Below, in pieces: positions 39,491-46,876 of a DNA stretch of 64,000 nt. Under the pieces are notes generated by a model, which ran no database searches, was not told where the DNA came from, and saw only the letters and a list, made by a program, of their open reading frames with translations. Position 1 is the first letter of the stretch; the number at the start of each line of letters is the position of its first letter. Source of the stretch: Actinoallomurus liliacearum (lineage in GTDB: Bacteria > Actinomycetota > Actinomycetes > Streptosporangiales > Streptosporangiaceae); contig NZ_BAABHJ010000008.1 in the NCBI RefSeq assembly GCF_039542035.1, forward strand, positions 620,001 through 684,000, in the 5' to 3' direction. A program made the translations under genes and the position numbers.

Positions 39491-41227
39491 ATGTCCGACC
39501 CGCAGCACGTTCTCGCCGCCCGCGTCCAGGCCGCCCTCGGGGCGGCGTTCGGAGAGCCCGACGCCGACCCGGTGATCCGCCCGTCGCAGTTCGCCGACTT
39601 CCAGGCGAACGTCGCGCTTCCGCTCGCCAAGCGGCTCGGCCGCAAGCCGCGCGACATCGCCGCCGACCTCGTGGCGCACCTCGACGTGTCCGACGTCTGC
39701 TCGAAGGTCGAGATCAGCGGTCCGGGGTTCGTCAACCTGACGCTGAGCCCGGAGTGGATCGCCGGGCAGGCGCAGGAGATGCACGGCGACGAGCGGCTGT
39801 CGGTGGAGAAGACGGACGCGCCGCGGACCACGGTCGTGGAGTACTCCTCGCCGAACATCGCCAAGGAGATGCACGTCGGTCACCTGCGGACCACGATCGT
39901 CGGCGACGCGCTCGCGCGGGTGCTGGAGTTCCTGGGGCACCACGTGATCCGGGACAACCACGTCGGCGACTGGGGCACGCCGTACGGCATGCTGATCGAG
40001 CTGCTGCTCGACGTCGGTGAGGGTTCGGCGGAGGCCAGGCTCCTGGAGACCGACCCGAACGCCTTCTACCAGATGGCCCGGCAGCGGTTCGACTCCGACG
40101 CCGAGTTCGCTCAGCGGTCCCGGGAGCGGGTCGTGAAACTGCAGGCCCACGACCCGGACACCATCCGGCACTGGGAGCGGCTGGTCGACCTGTCAAAGAT
40201 CTACCTGCACAAGGTCTACGGCCGGCTCGGCGTGACGCTCACCGACGAGGACATCCGGGGCGAGAGCTTCTACGACGACATGCTCGGGGTCACCGCGGAC
40301 GAGCTGCGGGACAAGGGCGTCGCGGAGATCAGCGAAGGGGCGCTGTGCGTGTTCCCGCCCGGGTTCACCGGCCGGGAGGGCGACCCGCTGCCCGTGATCA
40401 TCCGGAAGAGCGACGGGGGTTACAACTACTCCACCTCCGACCTGGCCACGGTCCGGTACCGCGTCGACAAGCTGAGCGTCGACCGGATGATCTACGTCGT
40501 CGGCGCGCAGCAGGCGCTGCACTTCCAGATGGTGTTCGCGGTGGCCCGGATGGCGGGCTGGCTGCCGGAGAGCGTCAGCGCCGAGCACGCCCAGATCGGC
40601 AACGTCCTGGGCCCCGACGGAAAGATCTTCCGGACCCGGAGCGGCAAGTCGGTCAAGCTGACCGAGCTGCTGGACGAGGCCGTCGAGCGGGCCGGCGTGG
40701 CGTTCGACGAGGTGCCGCACGAAGAGGCGTTCGACGACGAGACCCGGCGGCGGATCGTCGAGGCCGTCGGCATCGGCGCGGTCAAGTACGCCGACCTGTC
40801 GGTCGCCCGGGGCAGCGAGTACATCTTCGACTTCGACCGGATGATCTCCTTCCGGGGCAACACCGGGCCGTACCTCCAGTACGCCGCGGCGCGGATCCGG
40901 TCGATCTTCCGCAAGGGCGGGCTGTCCCCGGAGGAGGCGGCGGGGCCGATCGCGCTCGGCCACGAGGCGGAGCGGGCGCTCGCCCTGCACCTGCTGGGGT
41001 TCGGCACCGCGCTGCGGCAGACCGGCGAGGCGACCGAGCCGCACCGGCTGTGCGCGTACCTCTTCGACCTGGCCTCGGCGTACACCACGTTCTACGAGAA
41101 CTGCCCGGTGCTGCGGGCGCCGGACGAGGCCACGAAGGCCTCGCGGCTGGCGCTGTGCGCGCTGACCCTGCGCACCCTCACCAAGGGCCTCGAACTGCTC
41201 GGCGTGGCGACTCCGGAGCGGATGTAG
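39491..41227 (+). CDS. argS: Arginyl-tRNA synthetase
   Basis: A class I synthetase of 578 aa that charges tRNA-Arg. An N-terminal additional domain (about 1-100) is followed by the catalytic core with HVGH (in KEMHVGHLRTT), the insertion and the anticodon-binding C-terminus (ending LELLGVATPERM). The KMSKS position reads GKSVKL after FRTRS, a usual divergence in ArgRS. ATG at 39491 has GAGG 6 bases upstream; an in-frame ATG at 39440 lacks a ribosome site. Confidence 0.94.
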   Translation: MSDPQHVLAARVQAALGAAFGEPDADPVIRPSQFADFQANVALPLAKRLGRKPRDIAADLVAHLDVSDVCSKVEISGPGFVNLTLSPEWIAGQAQEMHGDERLSVEKTDAPRTTVVEYSSPNIAKEMHVGHLRTTIVGDALARVLEFLGHHVIRDNHVGDWGTPYGMLIELLLDVGEGSAEARLLETDPNAFYQMARQRFDSDAEFAQRSRERVVKLQAHDPDTIRHWERLVDLSKIYLHKVYGRLGVTLTDEDIRGESFYDDMLGVTADELRDKGVAEISEGALCVFPPGFTGREGDPLPVIIRKSDGGYNYSTSDLATVRYRVDKLSVDRMIYVVGAQQALHFQMVFAVARMAGWLPESVSAEHAQIGNVLGPDGKIFRTRSGKSVKLTELLDEAVERAGVAFDEVPHEEAFDDETRRRIVEAVGIGAVKYADLSVARGSEYIFDFDRMISFRGNTGPYLQYAAARIRSIFRKGGLSPEEAAGPIALGHEAERALALHLLGFGTALRQTGEATEPHRLCAYLFDLASAYTTFYENCPVLRAPDEATKASRLALCALTLRTLTKGLELLGVATPERM

Positions 41228-41240
41228 CAGTCCTCTCCCT

Positions 41241-41269
41241 CCGCCCGCTCGTTCGCGAGGAACGGGCGG
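41241..41269 (+). terminator. Hairpin terminator after argS
   Basis: CCGCCCG and CGGGCGG enclose an inner CTCG-TTCG-CGAG hairpin, 14 bp after the argS stop. Confidence 0.6.
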
Positions 41270-41324
41270 GCGGTGCCGTACGTCGGACTTCGGGCGACGG
41301 TGATTCAGAGACGCGGGAGGCTGC

Positions 41325-42875
41325 GTGAGCGACTGGTGGATCGACGCACGGCAGGCCCGGCAGATCCGCGGTCTGCAGGAGGAGGTCAGCGAGGCCTACC
41401 ACTACGCCGATCGCAGGTCGCGGACGCTGCAGTCGAAGCTCACGGAGGTGGAGGGCACGCTGGAACGCCGGATCGACCGGCTGGCCCGGTCGTTCGACGC
41501 GTTCGTAGAGCTCTCGGACCTGCGGATGGAGATGGCGGCCTTCGACCGGGAGGCCGCCATCCGCAAGGAGACGCGGCGGCTGCTGCGTTCGCTCGCTCGG
41601 GACGCCGCCGACCCGCCCCGCCTCGACCCGGGTGACTGCCCCGGCTACTGGCTGGGGCCGGCCGCCGAGGCCCTGTCGGCGCTGCTCCGGGGGGACGAGG
41701 TGACCGCGGAGACGTACGCCGCCGAGGCGAGCCGGCGCGACGAGGCGCGGACCGCCCTGTTCCTGACGCTGGCGCTCGCGGTCGCGGGCCGGGACGCCGA
41801 GGTCGTGCCGTGGCTGGCGCGAACCCTGCCGCCCCTTGGCGAGACCGTCACCCACGTGCAGCGACGGCTGTGGGTCGCCTGCGCCGAGGGGATCTTCGGT
41901 GAGCCGGGACGGTCCCACGTCGAACGCCGCCTGGCCGAGTTCGTCGAGGGCCTTCCGGCCGCCGCTGCCGCCGCGGAGGGCCGGGCGTGGGCTGAGAAGA
42001 TGTCCGCCGCGGGCGGGAGCGGGGAGACCTCCCGACTGCCGCGGCTCCTGCGAAACCAGACGGCCCTGACCGCACCGCCGGCGGACGCCGCGCGCCTCGC
42101 CCGCCTGCGGGCCCGGATCGAGGAGACCCTCCCCGCGGCCGAACCCCCACCTCGTACGTCGGATGACGCCGGTTCGGCGGAGTTCGCCGCGCTGCTGGTC
42201 ACGCTCGTCGACGAGGGAAGCCCCGACGAGGCGCCGCTCATCGCCCGGGCCCGGGAGCTGCGGCAGATCATCGAGAACGGCGCGGCCGCACCGCCGAAGG
42301 CCTGGGACGCCCCGGGGGGAGAGACCCGGGCCCTGCTGCGCGGCGACATGTTCGACGGGAGATCGCCGGCGCTGCGCCTGCTCGCCCTGAACGCCGGACG
42401 CCGCTGGATCGCCGGGGCGGCCGACGACCTGGCGGAGAAGGCGTCCCGTCCGCTCCCCGCACGGATACAGGTCGGGGTGCGCGGCTGGGGCCTGTCGATC
42501 GGCCCGGACGGACCGGACTCGACGGCGGAGGCCGAGGCCGGGATCGACGCCCAGTACGCGATCAGCCCGACGGCGGAACGAGCCGGTCTGGCCCTGGCCG
42601 GCGCCGGCGTCCTGGTCTTCATCGGGACGATCGCCGCCGGGCTCGGCGTCCTGGCGATCATCGCCGCGGTGGTCGCCGTCAGCGGGGCGGTCCTGTGGAT
42701 CATGCAGCGGCTCGCTCGTCGAACGGCCGTGGAGGGCGCCGTAGGGGAGAAGGACCGCCTCGTCCGCGAGGCGCGGCAGATCGCCGACACCCTTCGGGAG
42801 CATCGGTCCCGGTATGAGACTCTCGCCACGTCGGCCGCGAAAGACCGGGAAGCGATCCATACCTTCGTCGACTAG
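41325..42875 (+). CDS. Unrecognised coiled-coil membrane protein
   Basis: A 516-aa protein I cannot place in a family. Residues about 10-85 are a predicted coiled coil (IRGLQEEVSEAYHYADRRSR). A helical repeat-like middle (about 90-390) resembles TPR-type solenoids in texture, and two adjacent hydrophobic segments lie at about 420-465 (LALAGAGVLVFIGTIAAGLG). The C-terminal 50 residues form another charged helix. GTG at 41325 has GGGAGG 5 bases upstream. It stands between argS and the GCS-like gene, 50 bp from the latter. Confidence 0.7.
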   Translation: MSDWWIDARQARQIRGLQEEVSEAYHYADRRSRTLQSKLTEVEGTLERRIDRLARSFDAFVELSDLRMEMAAFDREAAIRKETRRLLRSLARDAADPPRLDPGDCPGYWLGPAAEALSALLRGDEVTAETYAAEASRRDEARTALFLTLALAVAGRDAEVVPWLARTLPPLGETVTHVQRRLWVACAEGIFGEPGRSHVERRLAEFVEGLPAAAAAAEGRAWAEKMSAAGGSGETSRLPRLLRNQTALTAPPADAARLARLRARIEETLPAAEPPPRTSDDAGSAEFAALLVTLVDEGSPDEAPLIARARELRQIIENGAAAPPKAWDAPGGETRALLRGDMFDGRSPALRLLALNAGRRWIAGAADDLAEKASRPLPARIQVGVRGWGLSIGPDGPDSTAEAEAGIDAQYAISPTAERAGLALAGAGVLVFIGTIAAGLGVLAIIAAVVAVSGAVLWIMQRLARRTAVEGAVGEKDRLVREARQIADTLREHRSRYETLATSAAKDREAIHTFVD

Positions 42876-42925
42876 GGGTATGCCCCCTTCGGGAACGGTG
42901 GGACGAACACGCCCGGAGGGTTGGC

Positions 42926-44398
42926 ATGGGCAGGGACGTGGCGGCGGTCGCCATCACCAAGGAGGACCGGCGGCGCTACAGGGACAAGGTCCGGCGTTGT
43001 CTGGAGGCCCTGTCGGCGATGCTGCGCGACGGCCGGTTCGAGGAGGACCGTGCCAGCATCGGGATGGAGGTCGAGCTCAACCTCGTCGACGAGACCGGTC
43101 GGCCCGCGATGCTGAACGCGGCGGTCCTGGAGTCGATCGCCGAACCGGGCGCGTGGGCGACCGAGCTCGCGCAGTTCAACATCGAGATCAACCTGCCGCC
43201 GGGGTCGCTGGCCGGCAAGGCGCTCGCGATGCTCGAACAACGCATCCGCGACAACCTCAACCACGCCGACGGCCGTGCGCGGGCGGTGGGCGCCGAGCTG
43301 ATGATGATCGGCATTCTGCCGACGCTGCGCGAGTCCGACGTCAGTGAGGCGACGCTGTCGTCGAACCCGCGGTACAAGCTCCTCAACGAGCAGGTCCTCG
43401 CGGCCCGCGGGGAGAACCTGCCGCTGGAGATCGAGGGCGTCGAGCTGCTGCGGACCTCATCGGACTGCATCGCGCCCGAGGCGGCGTGCACGAGCGTCCA
43501 GTTCCACCTGCAGGTCCGCCCGGAGCACTTCGCGGCGTGCTGGAACGCCGCCCAGGCCATCGCCGGCGTGCAGGTCGCGCTCGGCGCGAACTCCCCGTAC
43601 CTGTTCGGCAAGGAGCTGTGGCGGGAGACCCGGCTGCCGCTGTTCGAGCAGTCGACCGACACGCGGTCGGAGGAGCTGAAGGCGCAGGGCGTACGGCCCC
43701 GGGTGTGGTTCGGCGAACGCTGGATCGACTCGGTGTACGACCTGTTCGAGGAGAACTCGCGGTACTTCTCCGCGCTGCTGCCGATGTGCGAGGACGAGGA
43801 GCCCATGGAGGCGCTCGCCCGCGGCGAGACCCCCGAGCTGGCCGAGATGTCGCTGCACAACGGCACGATCTACCGCTGGAACCGCCCGGTGTACGCCGTC
43901 GTCGACGGCCGCCCGCACCTGCGGGTGGAGAACCGCGTCCTGCCCGCCGGCCCGACCGTCGCGGACACCATGGCCAACGCCGCCCTCTACTACGGTCTGG
44001 TACGGGCCCTGGCGGAGGAGGAGCACCCGGTCTGGGAGCGGATGTCCTTCGCGGCCGCCGCCGACAACGCGCGCCGGGGCGCGCGGTACGGCCTGGACGC
44101 CCGGCTCTACTGGCCCGGGGTCGGCGAGGTGCCGGTCACCGAGCTGGTGCTCGATCATCTGCTGCCCCTCGCCGCCGCCGGCCTCGACGGGTGGGGCGTC
44201 GACACGGTGATCCGCGACCGGCTGCTCCGGATCATCGAACAGCGCTGCGCCACCGGCCGAAATGGTGCGACCTGGCAGGTCGCGGCCGTCCGCGCGGCCG
44301 GTGGCGACCGCGAGGAGGCGCTCCGGCTGATGACGCGCCGCTACGTCGACCACATGCACACCAACGCGCCCGTGCACACCTGGCCGATCGAGGACTGA
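42926..44398 (+). CDS. Glutamate-cysteine ligase-family (GCS2-like) protein
   Basis: A 490-aa enzyme of the carboxylate-amine ligase/GCS2 superfamily. The ATP/glutamate-binding start GMEVELNLVDETGRP, then ELAQFNIEINLPPGSL and TSVQFHLQVRP, give the fold. Expected chemistry is ATP-dependent amide bond formation on the gamma-carboxylate of glutamate, with cysteine or an amine; actinomycetes use mycothiol, so a gamma-glutamylcysteine for ergothioneine or another product is possible, but egt genes are not nearby. ATG follows GGAGGG. Confidence 0.8.
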   Translation: MGRDVAAVAITKEDRRRYRDKVRRCLEALSAMLRDGRFEEDRASIGMEVELNLVDETGRPAMLNAAVLESIAEPGAWATELAQFNIEINLPPGSLAGKALAMLEQRIRDNLNHADGRARAVGAELMMIGILPTLRESDVSEATLSSNPRYKLLNEQVLAARGENLPLEIEGVELLRTSSDCIAPEAACTSVQFHLQVRPEHFAACWNAAQAIAGVQVALGANSPYLFGKELWRETRLPLFEQSTDTRSEELKAQGVRPRVWFGERWIDSVYDLFEENSRYFSALLPMCEDEEPMEALARGETPELAEMSLHNGTIYRWNRPVYAVVDGRPHLRVENRVLPAGPTVADTMANAALYYGLVRALAEEEHPVWERMSFAAAADNARRGARYGLDARLYWPGVGEVPVTELVLDHLLPLAAAGLDGWGVDTVIRDRLLRIIEQRCATGRNGATWQVAAVRAAGGDREEALRLMTRRYVDHMHTNAPVHTWPIED

Positions 44399-44402
44399 CC
44401 AC

Positions 44403-44648
44403 TTACTGGAGGTAGCCCTCGACCTCGCCGGTCGGCCGGGACTGGGCGCCGTCGGGGTCGTCTCCCGCGTCCCGCCGCGCCCTGCGCTGGCGCAGGAGGT
44501 CCCAGCACTGGTCGAGCTGCTCTTCGACCGTGCGCAGCCGCTGGTGCTCTTCGTCGGCGGTCAGCTCGCCCTTCTGCAGCCGCTCGCGGAGCGTGTGCTC
44601 CTCGTCCACCAGATCGTTGATATGACCGAAGATCTCGTTGTCCTGCAT
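44403..44648 (-). CDS. DUF2630-family protein
   Basis: An 81-aa helical protein with the family start MQDNEIFGHINDLVDEEHTL and middle EEHQRLRTVEEQLDQCWDLL RQ, a small coiled-coil-like fold of unknown function widespread in actinobacteria. Its 3' end meets the GCS-like gene with a 4-bp gap, so the two converge. Confidence 0.85.
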   Translation of the reverse strand: MQDNEIFGHINDLVDEEHTLRERLQKGELTADEEHQRLRTVEEQLDQCWDLLRQRRARRDAGDDPDGAQSRPTGEVEGYLQ

Positions 44649-44729
44649 CCCTGCATCACCTCTCGACGACAGTGTGGCAGTTCCGCGTCGCGAGTGGCGT
44701 TCGGGAGGGGTCTGTGCCCTTCCGGCAGG

Positions 44730-45161
44730 TCACCGCCGCTTGCGGCCGCCGACCCGCCCGGTCAGGAACCCGACGACGCGTACCGGTACGGCCGTGATGG
44801 GCGACCTGGCGGCGGTGACCACCGCGCCGGCCGCGACGGCCGTCATCTTCGACGCGGCGGACGACACCTTCGTGACGGCGGTCGGCGTGGCCGATTTCCT
44901 CTTCGCCGTGCTCGCGGGCCTTCTCGCCTTGCGCGCGGGTTTCTTGGCGGCCGGCTTCTTGGCTGCCGGCTTCTTGGCCGCCGGCCTCTTGGCGACCGCT
45001 TTCTTGGCCGCCGGTTTCTTGGCGGCGGCGGTCTTCGCGGCGCCGGCCTTGGCCTTGCCGGTCTTCGTGGCACCGGCCTTCGCCGTACCGGCCTTCGTGG
45101 TGCGGCCCGAGCTCGCCGTGGAACGGCGGGCGGTCGACCGCGTCGTCGTTTTCGTGGGCAC
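44730..45161 (-). CDS. Histone H1-like Lys/Ala-rich protein
   Basis: A 143-aa very basic protein. Residues about 20-90 are a run of Ala/Lys/Pro units (AAKKPAAKK), like the tail of histone H1 and of mycobacterial HupB; the C-terminal part has a hydrophobic stretch (AVAAGAVVTAARSPITAVPV) and ends GRVGGRKRR. Probably binds DNA or RNA non-specifically. GTG at 45161 has GGGGGGATGG upstream, so longer upstream readings are rejected. Long complementary ORFs on the other strand are shadows of the repeat. Confidence 0.75.
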   Translation of the reverse strand: MPTKTTTRSTARRSTASSGRTTKAGTAKAGATKTGKAKAGAAKTAAAKKPAAKKAVAKRPAAKKPAAKKPAAKKPARKARRPASTAKRKSATPTAVTKVSSAASKMTAVAAGAVVTAARSPITAVPVRVVGFLTGRVGGRKRR

Positions 45162-45260
45162 TGATCCATCCCCCCGGTATTGATCAGGTACGAAGGGATG
45201 CATTCCACAATCCGCGACCATCCACACACCGAACGTAGGCATTCGAACCGGTTGAAGCGA

Positions 45261-45294
45261 CGGGGGCGCCCGCCGTGCCCGGCGGACGCCCCCG
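45261..45294. terminator. Strong GC hairpin terminator
   Basis: CGGGGGCGCCCGCCG (45261-45275) pairs with CGGCGGACGCCCCCG (45280-45294) with one mismatch and a 4-base loop. It lies directly 3' of the beta-propeller remnant on the minus strand. Confidence 0.75.
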
Positions 45295-45308
45295 AAATCC
45301 CGGCGGGC

Positions 45309-45629
45309 TCAGCGGCCGTACTTGACGATCACGTCGGCCTTGTCGATGTCATCGCCGCCGACCGGCGCGGTCAGCGTGCCGACGCCCCAGACGGAGGTCG
45401 CCCCCTTCACCTGGGCCAGCGCATTGATCTGCGTCTTGTAGCCGGTGCGCTGCGGCAGGGCCGCCAGGCTCCAGTGCCCGGCACGGTAGCGCAGGAGCCG
45501 GGTCCCGTCCGCGACCGCCCACAGCCCCTTCGAGCCGTCGGAGACGAGGGAGGCGATGCGCCCGACCCCGGACACGGGCGAGGCGGACGCCCACTTCTTG
45601 CCGTTCCAGTGCAGGATCACGCCGCTCAT
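45309..45629 (-). pseudogene. 3' remnant of a secreted beta-propeller-like protein gene
   Basis: The ORF codes 106 residues (MSGVILHWNGKKWASASPVS to DKADVIVKYGR). Blades of the form HWNGKKW...WAV are typical of secreted propeller-like proteins of actinomycetes, which are several hundred residues and begin with a signal peptide. Here the N-terminal blades and the signal peptide are missing, the sequence upstream (45630-45730) is non-coding or joins the CoA-transferase start, yet the terminator remains. I interpret it as a 5'-deleted gene. Confidence 0.6.
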
Positions 45630-45729
45630 GGCTCCGGACACGCGAGACGACCATTCGCGGCGACGGCATTCGGCGTGGATCGGAACTTCCGGGCCAGCGA
45701 GCCGAGCAAGTGCTTGGTATAACGGTTTC

Positions 45730-46761
45730 ATGGGTCTGCTCGACGGGTTGCGGGTGCTGGATCTGACGCGGTGGCGCCCGGGGCCGTACGCCACGCAGTT
45801 GCTGGCCCAGCTCGGCGCGGACGTGCTGAAGGTCGAGCCGCCGGGCGGCGAGCCGATGCGCGCCTTCCCGAGCCACTTCGAGCTGCTGAACCGGAACAAG
45901 CGCAGCACCGTCATCGACCTGCCGGCCGGCGCGGCGGGCTGCCTGGAGCTCGCGGCCGGCGCGGACGTCTTCGTCGAGGGCTACCGTCCCGGCGTCGCCG
46001 ACCGGCTCGGCGTGGGCTACGACGCCGTACGAGCGGTCAACCCGCGGATCGTCTACTGCTCGATCTCCGGGTACGGCGCGAGCGGCCCGCTCGCCGCGCT
46101 GCCCGGCCACGACGTCAACTACCGCGCGTACACGGGCACCGCGCCGCCGGACGACGGCGGGCACGAGTTCCCGGTCGCGGACATGGCCGCCGCGATGATG
46201 GCCGCGTTCGCGATCACGGCCGCCTGCCACAAGGGGCGGGGCGAGCGCATCGACCTCGGGATGGCCGACGTGCTGGCCAACTGGATGAGCACCGTCCCGG
46301 TCTCCACGGCGGCGGAGGCACCGGAATCCCGGGGACCCGTGCCGGGCTACGGCGTCTATCCGGCCCGGGACGGCGCGCGGGTGAGTCTCGGCGTCGTGTC
46401 GGAGGATCGGCTGTGGGCGGCCACCTGCCGGGCCCTCGGACTCGACCACCACGCCGGTCTGTCCTTCGCCGAGCGGCTGCGCCGCGCCGGGGAGCTCGAC
46501 CGGGACCTCGCCGGCCGGATCGCCGAGCTGCCCCGCGACACGGCCGTCGCCCGGCTGGCCGAGGCGGGCGCGCCGGTCGCGCCGGTGCTGTCCCCCGCCG
46601 AGATGAGGACCGTCGACCATTTCCGGAAGCGCGGCGTCCTCGACGGCACTCCCGTACGGACGCTGCTCGACCCGCCGCCGCCTCCGGGCCGCGCGCCGGA
46701 CCTGGGCGGAGCGCGCGGGTGGGCGCGGGCACGCCCGGAGCCCCCGCCCGAACGCGCCTGA
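45730..46761 (+). CDS. CaiB/BaiF family III CoA-transferase
   Basis: A 343-aa CoA-transferase that should move CoA between carboxylates. Typical blocks are LTRWRPGPYATQLLAQLGADVLKVE, LLNRNKRSTVIDL, YCSISGYGASGPLAALPGHDVNY (with the catalytic Asp) and RIDLGMADVLANWMS. The substrate may be a branched acyl group such as 2-methylacyl-CoA (Mcr-like) but is not certain. The ATG has no ribosome site, but TATAAC at 45718-45723 is 6 bases upstream, so a leaderless mRNA is likely. It runs to 46761, slightly short for the family. Confidence 0.87.
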   Translation: MGLLDGLRVLDLTRWRPGPYATQLLAQLGADVLKVEPPGGEPMRAFPSHFELLNRNKRSTVIDLPAGAAGCLELAAGADVFVEGYRPGVADRLGVGYDAVRAVNPRIVYCSISGYGASGPLAALPGHDVNYRAYTGTAPPDDGGHEFPVADMAAAMMAAFAITAACHKGRGERIDLGMADVLANWMSTVPVSTAAEAPESRGPVPGYGVYPARDGARVSLGVVSEDRLWAATCRALGLDHHAGLSFAERLRRAGELDRDLAGRIAELPRDTAVARLAEAGAPVAPVLSPAEMRTVDHFRKRGVLDGTPVRTLLDPPPPPGRAPDLGGARGWARARPEPPPERA

Positions 46762-46859
46762 TGGCCCTACGACCTACGTCCCTACGGCGGCCACGACGTA
46801 CCGGCGACGGTCTCGGCTAAGCCAAGGGAAAAATCACGTCTGTTTTGTCCCGCCCTGAT

Positions 46860-46876
46860 GGCATTCTTGGGGAGTG
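46860..46876 (+). promoter_or_regulatory. GGCATTCT box before first LAL gene
   Basis: GGCATTCT at 46860-46867 then 6 bases then GTG. The same octamer precedes the second LAL gene (50062-50069, 7 bases to GTG). It may be a -10 element of a leaderless promoter; no consensus -35 is obvious. Confidence 0.35.

Noticed and set aside
44638..45183. Plus-strand ORF that looks like a hydrophobic repeat protein
   Set aside because: Antisense of Lys/Ala/Pro codons in the histone-like gene, which gives apparent Phe/Leu/Ala runs; no ribosome site.
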